This document shows, one piece after another, positions 6,889 to 12,954 of a stretch of 20,747 nt of DNA. This DNA is from UMGS1766 sp963597355. GTDB lineage: Bacteria; Bacillota; Clostridia; Oscillospirales; Oscillospiraceae. A program made the position numbers and the translations under genes. Within the stretch, counting starts at the first letter, position 1. Each line of letters begins with the position of its first letter. The notes under the pieces were generated by a model, which was not told the DNA's origin, did no database searches, and saw only the letters and a list, made by a program, of their open reading frames with translations. The stretch covers positions 1-20,747 of the forward strand of contig CAVBPR010000011.1 of assembly GCA_963597355.1 (NCBI GenBank), written 5' to 3'.

Positions 6889-8109
6889 ATGGGACTGATC
6901 GTGCAAAAGTTTGGCGGTTCATCCGTCGCTAATGCGGAGCGCATCCGCAATGTATCCCGCATTATCACGGATACTTATAAAGAGGGAAATGATGTTGTTG
7001 TCGTTTTGTCTGCCCAGGGAGACACGACCGACGATCTGATTGAGAAGGCGGCAGAGCTGAATCCCCGCGCGTCTAAGCGGGAAATGGATATGCTGTTGTC
7101 TACCGGTGAGCAGCAGTCCATTGCACTGTGCGCTATGACGATTGAGGGAATGGGTTTTCCGGTCATTTCCCTGACCGGATGGCAGGTTGGCATGAAGACC
7201 AACTCCACCTATGGAAACGCCCGCATCAAGCGAGTGGATGGTGAGCGAATTCGTTCCGAGCTGGACAAAAAGCGCATTGTAATTGTTGCCGGCTTCCAGG
7301 GACTGAATAAATACGATGATATTACTACCCTGGGCCGTGGCGGCAGTGATACATCGGCAGTGGCATTGGCAGCCAGTCTGGGTGCAGATCTCTGTCAGAT
7401 CTATACCGATGTAGACGGCGTTTATACAGCGGATCCCCGTAAGGTTGAGGGAGCCCGCAAACTTGAGGAAATTTCTTTCGACGAAATGCTGGAGCTTGCA
7501 ACTCTCGGCTCGCAGGTTCTGCACAACCGCAGCGTAGAGATGGCAAAGCGTTATGATGTTAATCTGGAGGTTATCTCCAGCTTCTCCGGTAATCCGGGGA
7601 CTAAGGTCAAGGAGGTCACAAAGACTATGGAAAATTCTCATGTTGTTGGTGTCGCGAAGGACACAGATATTGCCCGCTTGGCTCTGGTCGGTTTGAGCAA
7701 TCGTCCCGGTACTGCATTCCGTATTTTCTCCCTGCTGGCAAAGAATAAGATCAATGTGGACATCATCCTTCAGTCCATTGGACGCGGCGATTCGAAGGAC
7801 ATCAGCTTCACGGTGACAAAGTCCGATTTGCCGGCTGCACAGGAGTTGTTGGAAACCTATCGGGATTCCATCGGATTTGATTCCATCGAAGTCAGCGATC
7901 AGATTGCTAAGGTTTCCATTGTCGGTGCTGGCATGATCAACAATCCCGGCGTTGCTTCGGATATGTTTGGTGCGCTGTACAATGCGGACATCAACATCAA
8001 TATGATTTCCACAAGCGAAATCAAGGTTTCTGTTTTGGTTGACATTGCAGACGCTGACCGTGCAGTTCAGGTTGTGCACGACAAGTTCTTCAAGGAATTC
8101 GGTGAATAA
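6889..8109 (+). CDS. lysC: Aspartate kinase (aspartokinase)
   Basis: Phosphorylates aspartate to aspartyl-4-phosphate, the first step of the lysine, threonine, methionine and diaminopimelate pathways. The 406 residues start with the family motif VQKFGGSSV (5-13). The kinase domain contains TTDDLIEKA, GFQGLNKYDDITTLGRGGSDTSAVALA (about 135-161) and IYTDVDGVYTADPR. It ends in two ACT domains (about 265-335 and 345-403) with SNRPGTAFRIFSLLAKNKINVDII and INMISTSEIKVSV, the usual lysine/threonine feedback module. GGAGGT stands 8 nt before the ATG. It is 55 nt after hom, and the gap holds a small GTGGC-TGTT-GCCAC hairpin without a T-run (6846-6860), so read-through from hom is expected. Confidence 0.97.
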   Translation: MGLIVQKFGGSSVANAERIRNVSRIITDTYKEGNDVVVVLSAQGDTTDDLIEKAAELNPRASKREMDMLLSTGEQQSIALCAMTIEGMGFPVISLTGWQVGMKTNSTYGNARIKRVDGERIRSELDKKRIVIVAGFQGLNKYDDITTLGRGGSDTSAVALAASLGADLCQIYTDVDGVYTADPRKVEGARKLEEISFDEMLELATLGSQVLHNRSVEMAKRYDVNLEVISSFSGNPGTKVKEVTKTMENSHVVGVAKDTDIARLALVGLSNRPGTAFRIFSLLAKNKINVDIILQSIGRGDSKDISFTVTKSDLPAAQELLETYRDSIGFDSIEVSDQIAKVSIVGAGMINNPGVASDMFGALYNADININMISTSEIKVSVLVDIADADRAVQVVHDKFFKEFGE

Positions 8110-8121
8110 TGTTTTATTCCA

Positions 8122-8162
8122 CAGGCGCGCAGGATAAAGTTATCCTGCGCGCCTGAATTTTT
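8122..8162 (+). terminator. Strong intrinsic terminator after lysC
   Basis: A perfect 15-16 bp stem starting CAGGCGCGCAGGATAA (8122-8137), complementary to 8140-8155, then AATTTTTA. It is unusually long and ends the ACT-hom-lysC unit. Confidence 0.88.
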
Positions 8163-8217
8163 ATATATTCCAAAATGTAGAACTGCAATTTGACAAACCT
8201 TGCAGAGGCAAATTTCC

Positions 8218-8246
8218 TTGCGGCGGGATATGAAATGTGGTATGAT
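8218..8246 (+). promoter_or_regulatory. Promoter of the small membrane protein gene
   Basis: TTGCGG (8218-8223), 17-nt spacer, TATGAT (8241-8246) with TG at -14/-13. The inferred start near 8253 rules out the earliest in-frame TTG (8262) as a likely start codon. A further TTGACA at 8190-8195 has no matching -10. Confidence 0.55.
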
Positions 8247-8291
8247 GGGACAAAATGAGCGTTGTGTACGCAGAACAGGATGTGTGATCCA

Positions 8292-8570
8292 TTGAGAAAG
8301 GTAAACGGATATTTGCTGTCTCATCCGAGCCTGACGCTGGCTTTGATGTGGGTCTTTCTGGGGCTGGCAGTGATTCCCGGTATATTGATTACAGTCTTTA
8401 TGCCGGAAATGGGTTATTTTAAATTTTTAGGCATAATTATTGTCCCTGCAGCAATTGCACTTTATTTGCGTATTTTGTATGGCAAGGTGCAGGAAAAGCG
8501 GCGGGAAGAACGAAGAGCGCAGAAAGCACAGGAGAATCAAGTAAGATATCGCCACAAAAAGAAAAAATAA
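8292..8570 (+). CDS. Small two-helix membrane protein, function unknown
   Basis: I do not recognise a family. The product (92 residues from the TTG at 8292) has two hydrophobic segments, LTLALMWVFLGLAVIPGILITVF (about 14-36) and FKFLGIIIVPAAIALYLRIL (about 43-62). A highly charged, Arg/Lys/Glu-rich helical tail ends in HKKKK and is probably cytoplasmic. The start is uncertain: TTG 8292 has only AGGA about 11 nt upstream, ATG 8280 directly abuts that AGG, and TTG 8262 is too close to the predicted transcript start. The gene has its own promoter and terminator, so it is monocistronic. Coding potential is supported by the amphipathic pattern and clean boundaries rather than by homology. Confidence 0.65.
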   Translation: MRKVNGYLLSHPSLTLALMWVFLGLAVIPGILITVFMPEMGYFKFLGIIIVPAAIALYLRILYGKVQEKRREERRAQKAQENQVRYRHKKKK

Positions 8571-8588
8571 ATTTATATCAGAAAAACC

Positions 8589-8618
8589 AAACCCACCGGT
8601 GGCTCCGGTGGGTTTCTT
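8589..8618 (+). terminator. Intrinsic terminator after the small membrane protein
   Basis: An 11-bp perfect stem AAACCCACCGG (8589-8599) / CCGGTGGGTTT (8605-8615), loop TGGCT, then CTTTC. T-richness on both sides allows bidirectional action. Confidence 0.82.
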
Positions 8619-8638
8619 TCGAATCGAATCATATTAAG

Positions 8639-8668
8639 AAAAAGCCGCAGCATACGCTGCGGCTTTTT
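8639..8668. terminator. Bidirectional intrinsic terminator between convergent genes
   Basis: An 8-bp stem GCCGCAGC (8644-8651) / GCTGCGGC (8656-8663) is flanked by five A on the left and five T on the right. It can end both the plus-strand gene and the minus-strand MFS transcript. Confidence 0.85.
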
Positions 8669-8696
8669 GACTTGAGGGGAGATGGAGCGGGAATGC

Positions 8697-10070
8697 TTAG
8701 CCGCGGTCAGCAGCGTTGGCATCCTGCATCTTGAACATCGGGAAGGTGAAGATCAGGCCGATGACAATCAGAACCAGGCACATAATCCAGCCGGACATGT
8801 CGTTGCCGGAGTTGATCAGGCTGGCCATGATCTGAGCTGCGAATGCGCAGGGAACCAGCTGAATGGCCATGATGATGCGGTTTGCGGCCTGATACTCGCG
8901 ACGACCAAAGGCGAAGGAGATGGAGGCGGGGTGCATAGTGGGAACACCGCCGGTCATGCAGGCAACGCCAAAGCCCCACAGAATCAGCATAGGAACATTG
9001 CAGGAACCGGTAGCGGCAACGGCACTCTTCTGTGCCATCAGACCGATAACGGGCAGGAACTCAGTGATACCGAGAACCAGAGAGGCAACCGGAGTGCCCA
9101 GCTTATCGTCGATAACACCGAAGAGGAAGCTCATGGGGATGCCGAGGATAGCGCCGACAGACAGCCACTTGGTAGCCTGACCGACGAACAGAACCATGGC
9201 ACCAGCGCCTTCCAGACCACCCATCTGGGTGAAGGCTTCTGCCAGAGCGCCAGTGGAAACGGCATCAATGTTTGTGACAGCCAGATGGGTGAACCATGCA
9301 ACCATGGAAGCCATGCAGGCATTGATGATGAACTGATAGATACCGAAGTTGATGATCATGATCCAGCTCTTCTTCATGGAAAGAACCTGACCGATGGAAA
9401 GATTGACGGAATCGTCAGCCTCGCTCTTAGGAGCAGTCTCGCTTCCGTCGGGATACAGACCCACATCCTCGGGGTAGTCACGCAGCAGAGTGCCGGTCAG
9501 AACAGCGATGATGATCAGGATGATGCACAGACCATAATAGAAGGGACGATAGTCGCCACCCAGGTTCTTGGTGATGAAGGTGGTCATAACGGAAGTGCCG
9601 ATAACGGAGAACAGAGGGCTACCCAGAGTTACGATGCCCAGCACACGGCCGCGATAGCGGATGAACCAGGAAGCAGCCAGCTGGAAGCCGGACATCTGCA
9701 GGCACATGCAGGTGCAGCGGACAACGAACAGAGACACAGCGTACAGTGCATAGTTGCCAACGCCGCCGTTGCAGCTCAGGCCGTTTGCGGCAGCGATGCC
9801 GGCGCAGCCCAGTGCGGACAGACAAATGCAGGGAATCAGGGTCTTGCGAACACCGAACTTAATAAAGCAGGTGCCGTAAACCAGGGTCAGTACAATACAG
9901 ACCAGGTTGCCCACCGTCAGGGGAGCCAGGGTTGCACTGTCACTCCAGGCAGAGAAACCCTGAATAATGTTGATTTGGTCATTCTGCAGGCCGGAATAAA
10001 AGAACATGTAAATTACGCCCAGAATGCAGAACGCGATTGCATAGCGTGCAAATTTTTTGTTTTTAAGCAC
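8697..10070 (-). CDS. Major facilitator superfamily transporter
   Basis: A 457-residue inner-membrane secondary transporter with about 12 hydrophobic segments. It has the MFS loop motif YGTCFIKFGVRKTLIP after helix 2 and a central charged loop (LLRDYPEDVGLYPDGSETAPKSEADDS) between the two six-helix halves. The style (short N-terminus, G-F-S-A-W, PEDVGLYPDG) resembles the OFA/monocarboxylate-type MFS group, but the substrate cannot be read. The start is a GTG with AGGAGGA 7 nt upstream. Codons end mostly in C or G (CTG, ATC, ACC, GGC), more strictly than in the neighbouring gltS, which suggests high expression and also creates a long spurious antisense frame. A roughly 160-nt leader with a 16-codon upstream ORF precedes it. 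Confidence 0.93.
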   Translation of the reverse strand: MLKNKKFARYAIAFCILGVIYMFFYSGLQNDQINIIQGFSAWSDSATLAPLTVGNLVCIVLTLVYGTCFIKFGVRKTLIPCICLSALGCAGIAAANGLSCNGGVGNYALYAVSLFVVRCTCMCLQMSGFQLAASWFIRYRGRVLGIVTLGSPLFSVIGTSVMTTFITKNLGGDYRPFYYGLCIILIIIAVLTGTLLRDYPEDVGLYPDGSETAPKSEADDSVNLSIGQVLSMKKSWIMIINFGIYQFIINACMASMVAWFTHLAVTNIDAVSTGALAEAFTQMGGLEGAGAMVLFVGQATKWLSVGAILGIPMSFLFGVIDDKLGTPVASLVLGITEFLPVIGLMAQKSAVAATGSCNVPMLILWGFGVACMTGGVPTMHPASISFAFGRREYQAANRIIMAIQLVPCAFAAQIMASLINSGNDMSGWIMCLVLIVIGLIFTFPMFKMQDANAADRG

Positions 10071-10085
10071 AGTATGTTCCTCCTC

Positions 10086-10136
10086 TTAAACTCTTCTTGT
10101 CAAGGAAACAAAACAAACCCGGCAGTTGTACACCAT
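10086..10136 (-). CDS. Putative 16-residue upstream ORF in the MFS leader
   Basis: On the minus strand ATG at 10136, preceded by GAGGGGGG with 7 nt spacing, reads MVYNCRVCFVSLTRRV and stops with TAA at 10088-10086. The stop directly abuts the AGGAGGA ribosome binding site of the MFS gene. Position and ribosome binding site are those of a leader peptide that could couple to or attenuate MFS translation. It is too short to judge by composition; it may be chance. Confidence 0.35.
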   Translation of the reverse strand: MVYNCRVCFVSLTRRV

Positions 10137-10235
10137 TTGAACGCCCCCCTCTTTAAAGCGTTGTGATAAATGATGCTGATTTTCTGCGCAGATCAGTCTT
10201 GTTCCAATGCTCCTAAAGGAGCTCCCAACGGTTGG

Positions 10236-10264
10236 ATTATACTACATTATCCATAATAATTAAA
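10236..10264 (-). promoter_or_regulatory. Putative MFS promoter
   Basis: On the minus strand a perfect -10 TATAAT (10241 to 10236) with a weak -35 TTTAAT (10264 to 10259) and a 17-nt spacer. Transcription would start near 10229. The transcribed leader begins with a stem-loop GCTCC-TTTA-GGAGC (10222 to 10209), extended by CCAA/TTGG. Confidence 0.5.
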
Positions 10265-10359
10265 GAGTTCTTGTTTAAAAAATACAAATTTTACGTTTTG
10301 ATGAATCAGTCTGTGAGAAAATAATTTTCAGTCATATTTTAGAATGAAAAACTTTTAAA

Positions 10360-10426
10360 ACAACCAATTTAAAAAGAAACCGAAACAATTGGTTGTAAAA
10401 AATTCGTTGTGAATTCACAACGAATT
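10360..10426. promoter_or_regulatory. Operator-like array of AATT(G/C)GTTGT half-sites
   Basis: Four 10-bp half-sites lie in 67 bp: ACAACCAATT (10360-10369), AATTGGTTGT (10387-10396), AATTCGTTGT (10401-10410) and ACAACGAATT (10417-10426). The first pair forms a perfect inverted repeat with a 17-bp gap. The second pair, joined by GAATTC, forms a 26-bp perfect palindrome centred between 10413 and 10414. A partial copy, TGTTGTGA, occurs at 10443-10450. The array sits between the divergent MFS and gltS genes and overlaps the region just upstream of a TATAAT (10432-10437). It looks like a binding site of a dimeric regulator not encoded in this window. Confidence 0.65.
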
Positions 10427-10486
10427 CGATTTATAATGGCGATGTTGTGAGAAATAAAGCTCAAAAATGAGGACAATTTGCTGGAA

Positions 10487-10515
10487 TTGCAGTTTCAAAG
10501 TATTTCCTGTATAAT
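10487..10515 (+). promoter_or_regulatory. Promoter of the gltS transcript
   Basis: TTGCAG (10487-10492), 17-nt spacer, perfect TATAAT (10510-10515), giving a start near 10522. A second possible -10, TATAAT at 10432-10437, has only a poorly spaced TTGTGA inside the palindrome as -35. Confidence 0.65.
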
Positions 10516-10553
10516 TACAGCGTTAATAGTTGATATAATAAGGAGTTGAAACA

Positions 10554-10649
10554 ATGCGAAAGCGATGGAAACAAATTGGAATTTTAGGTCGGGCAAAACA
10601 ATACGATGAGGAGTACAGGATCAGATTGCCTGAGGAGGTGACCGGATGA
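10554..10649 (+). CDS. Putative 31-residue ORF translationally coupled to gltS
   Basis: ATG at 10554 has AAGGAG about 9 nt upstream. The 31-residue frame is basic at the start (MRKRWKQIGILGRAKQ) and acidic at the end. Its TGA overlaps the gltS ATG as ATGA (10646-10649), and the gltS ribosome binding site GAGGAGG lies inside it. No transmembrane segment and no family I know. The overlap and ribosome binding site favour real translation; shortness keeps confidence moderate. Confidence 0.5.
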   Translation: MRKRWKQIGILGRAKQYDEEYRIRLPEEVTG

Positions 10650-11845
10650 AAACAATTGCACTGGATATGTATCAGACGTTGGCTCTGGCAGTGTGTGTTC
10701 TGTTTCTGGGCGCTTTTTTAAAGAAGAAAATCCATGTGTTGGACAAATTCTGCATTCCTGCTCCGGTTGTTGGCGGACTGGTATTTGCAATTATCTCCTG
10801 CGCCTTGCATGGCTTTGGAATTCTGGAATTTACTTTTGACGAAACCTTGAAGACCGTTTGTATGGTCATGTTTTTCACTTCGGTTGGATTTCAGGCAAAT
10901 GTCGGTGTGTTAAAAAAAGGCGGCCGGAGCAGTCTGAGTTTGATTATTTTTCTTTTTGCGTTGATTGTACTGATTTTGTCACAGAATTTTGTGGCTGTAG
11001 GCTTGGCGAAAGTGATGGGATTAAGTCCGTTGTTGGGGTTGTGTACCGGTTCTATTCCGATGGTTGGCGGCCATGGCACGGCCGGAGCGTTTGGACCGAT
11101 ACTGGAAGATATGGGCATCAGTGGTGCGCAGACGGTTTGCACCGCTGCGGCAACCTTTGGCCTGGTTGCCGGGTCTCTGATGGGCGGACCGCTGGGGCGG
11201 AAGCTCATTGTAAAGCGCGATCTTTTGAAAACTGCCGTTGTGGAAGACGAAACACCGTTGGTGGAGGAAGAAAAAAAGCATCGCCGTTCGGTCAGTATGT
11301 ACGCTCCGGCGGCATACCAAATCGCAATTGCAATGGGGCTGGGAACGATTGTTTCCTGGTTGCTTTCAAAGACGGGGATGACCTTTCCCATTTATATCGG
11401 ATCGATGATTGTTGCTGCGCTTATGCGCAATATCAGTGAGTTTACTGGCGTATTTACAGTTCATATGGGTGAGATCAACGACATTGGCGGTATTTGTCTG
11501 TCGTTGTTCCTTGGCATTGCCATGATTACCCTAAAGCTTTGGCAATTGGCGGCGCTTGCACTTCCGCTGGTGGTCTTGCTGTTCGGGCAGGTTATTTTAA
11601 TGTACCTGTTTGCCCATTTTGTTGTATTTAATATCATGGGACGGGATTATGATGCTGCGATTCTAGCGGCTGGAACTTGCGGATTTGGCATGGGAGCTAC
11701 ACCAAATGCCATGGCCAATATGCAGGCGTTGACAGATCGTTATGTTGATTCTGTGAAGGCATATCTTTTGGTACCGATTGTGGGCAGTATGTTTGCAGAT
11801 TTCCTCAACAGCCTGTGCATAACTTTCTTTATCAACATGTTCTAA
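10646..11845 (+). CDS. gltS: Sodium/glutamate symporter
   Basis: Imports glutamate with sodium across the cytoplasmic membrane. The 399-residue, highly hydrophobic protein shows the GltS family pattern: an N-terminal DMYQTLALAVCVLFLGAFLKKKI, IPAPVVGGLVFA, FFTSVGFQA, and the first re-entrant region GSIPMVGGHGTAGAFGP (about 133-149). The matching second-half loop is GTCGFGMGATPNAMANMQALT near the C-terminus. Length matches the family (about 400). GAGGAGGT stands 6 nt before the ATG. It is preceded by a 31-codon overlapping ORF and followed at 17 nt by a 68-residue protein, so it is the middle of a three-ORF transcript. Family is certain; close relatives may carry other dicarboxylates. Confidence 0.94.
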   Translation: MKTIALDMYQTLALAVCVLFLGAFLKKKIHVLDKFCIPAPVVGGLVFAIISCALHGFGILEFTFDETLKTVCMVMFFTSVGFQANVGVLKKGGRSSLSLIIFLFALIVLILSQNFVAVGLAKVMGLSPLLGLCTGSIPMVGGHGTAGAFGPILEDMGISGAQTVCTAAATFGLVAGSLMGGPLGRKLIVKRDLLKTAVVEDETPLVEEEKKHRRSVSMYAPAAYQIAIAMGLGTIVSWLLSKTGMTFPIYIGSMIVAALMRNISEFTGVFTVHMGEINDIGGICLSLFLGIAMITLKLWQLAALALPLVVLLFGQVILMYLFAHFVVFNIMGRDYDAAILAAGTCGFGMGATPNAMANMQALTDRYVDSVKAYLLVPIVGSMFADFLNSLCITFFINMF

Positions 11846-11862
11846 TGAGCAGGAGGGAATTT

Positions 11863-12069
11863 ATGAAACTGAAACGCTTGGCAAAATGGAAGGATAAGTT
11901 CCATCTCAGTTATGAAAGCGAGAATCTTGCTGTGCCGGAAGTTCATACCGGTGAGGTAGAGGAAGAAGCACTTGCAGATCCGTCGCTCGACGCAGGGAAT
12001 ACGGAGAACCTTTCGGTTCAATATGATACGGTTGCGATTCCTGAGATTCACGTTCATAAGGAAAAATAA
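11863..12069 (+). CDS. Small soluble protein with repeated PE(V/I)H motif, unknown
   Basis: A 68-residue product with AGGAGGG 5 nt before the ATG, so translation is likely. It has a basic start (MKLKRLAKWKDKFHLSYE) and an acidic middle. Two similar segments, LAVPEVHTGE (about 23-32) and VAIPEIHVHKE (about 57-67), suggest an internal duplication or repeated binding motif; His and Glu in both could bind metal or be a docking peptide. No signal peptide or membrane helix. It follows gltS by 17 nt and shares its terminator, so a role linked to the symporter is inferred only from position. Confidence 0.7.
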   Translation: MKLKRLAKWKDKFHLSYESENLAVPEVHTGEVEEEALADPSLDAGNTENLSVQYDTVAIPEIHVHKEK

Positions 12070-12085
12070 TTTTCAAACGATAGAC

Positions 12086-12125
12086 AAAGGCGCTGCCAAC
12101 GGAGTTCGTTGACAGCGCCTTTATC
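12086..12125. terminator. Terminator between convergent gltS and AraC-operon transcripts
   Basis: AAAGGCGCTG (12086-12095) pairs with CAGCGCCTTT (12113-12122) and the stem continues with CAAC/GTTG across a one-base mismatch. T-tracts are short on both sides (TTTATC on plus, TTTGTCT on minus), so it may act bidirectionally but weakly. Confidence 0.65.
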
Positions 12126-12129
12126 GTGC

Positions 12130-12954
12130 TCATTTTTTAAATGTAAACAGCTTCTCGGACTTCCACTTTGGAATGCAGACAAATAGGGAAATGAAAATGC
12201 AAATGGCAAGAATAAGCGGTTTTGGGAATTTGCTTATGATGGTGTAGTTGCTGGTACCGATGGCATTGGATCGGGTTGTCGGCTTTGAAACACTGTCTCT
12301 GGCAGTGCAATAATCATGAAGCACCTGTCGCAAGGTGAGATTTGTAGGTGTACTTTCTGTGACAGCGTAACCAAACGATCCGTCAAACATAGCGGAAACA
12401 GAGGTCACAGTCAGTGTCGTTTCCGTATCGGAAAGATCTAGATTTTCACCATTCCATTTAATGTATTGCACCCGTTCACCCACCGGAGCAGATACGTCAT
12501 ACTCCCAGCTAAAACCATCTCCTCCTGCCAGATGGGGAAAGCCGTCCCATGCGGAAGCGGCAACGTCGATTCCTTCCGATGTATCCCGTGTCAGGTGAGA
12601 TACACCGATTTCCAACAGTTCTCGTAGGGCGGCAGGGGAGAGCGAAGCGGTAACCAATGGCTGATCGGTGGGAATAATGCGCTCAAGATCGCTTTGAAAT
12701 ACAGCGCCTTGCTCCAACGTTCCGGTAACGGACTGAGCTGGGAGCAGTGCAAGCTGGCTTCCGCTGGCCTCTAACACAGCATCAGTAGCGAAATTCATTA
12801 AATTCGATTCTGCACAAGTGGCAGGCAAATCGCCTTCACAGGTCAATTCGCTTTCAGATTGTGTCAGTGGCTTCTCCATTGCGAATGTAGGTTGAATGAA
12901 AAGAGCAACCAATAGAATGCTCAGCAGGAGAAAAGGCAGTCGTTTTCGAGTCAT
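12130..12954 (-). CDS. Secreted membrane-tethered protein with a lone 5'-nucleotidase C-terminal domain
   Basis: 274 residues. It has an N-terminal signal peptide (basic MTRKR, hydrophobic core, likely cleavage after PTFA, residue 25). An extracytoplasmic domain (about 40-215) matches the 5'-nucleotidase C-terminal fold: ESNLMNFATDAVLEASGSQLALLP, then ERIIPTDQPLVTASLSPAALRELLEIGV, GGDGFSWEYDVSAPVGERVQYIKWNGENLD and a closing FGY. One helix (about 246-265) with a basic tail follows. The metallophosphoesterase catalytic domain that normally precedes this fold is absent, and the usual GGxR at its first substrate loop is replaced by QSVTG. So hydrolysis is not expected; binding is possible. Its ATG overlaps the stop of the upstream AraC-type gene (ATGA), implying co-expression and probably partnership. 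Domain call from pattern recognition; sensor role is inference. Confidence 0.72.
   Translation of the reverse strand: MTRKRLPFLLLSILLVALFIQPTFAMEKPLTQSESELTCEGDLPATCAESNLMNFATDAVLEASGSQLALLPAQSVTGTLEQGAVFQSDLERIIPTDQPLVTASLSPAALRELLEIGVSHLTRDTSEGIDVAASAWDGFPHLAGGDGFSWEYDVSAPVGERVQYIKWNGENLDLSDTETTLTVTSVSAMFDGSFGYAVTESTPTNLTLRQVLHDYCTARDSVSKPTTRSNAIGTSNYTIISKFPKPLILAICIFISLFVCIPKWKSEKLFTFKK

Noticed and set aside
6919..8079. 386-codon minus-strand frame opposite lysC
   Set aside because: The sense strand encodes an unmistakable aspartokinase; the reverse frame has no start signal and no recognisable domain.
8682..10166. 494-codon plus-strand open frame opposite the MFS gene
   Set aside because: It mirrors the MFS gene, has a low-complexity Gly/His/Asn/Asp-rich translation, no ribosome binding site and no domain. 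The minus-strand frame has clear transmembrane and MFS motifs. It is a by-product of codon bias.
10407..10420. CRP/FNR-type site in the palindrome (TTGTGA..TCACAA)
   Set aside because: The half-sites are separated by 2 bp instead of about 6 (CRP) or 4 (FNR), so the geometry does not fit that family.
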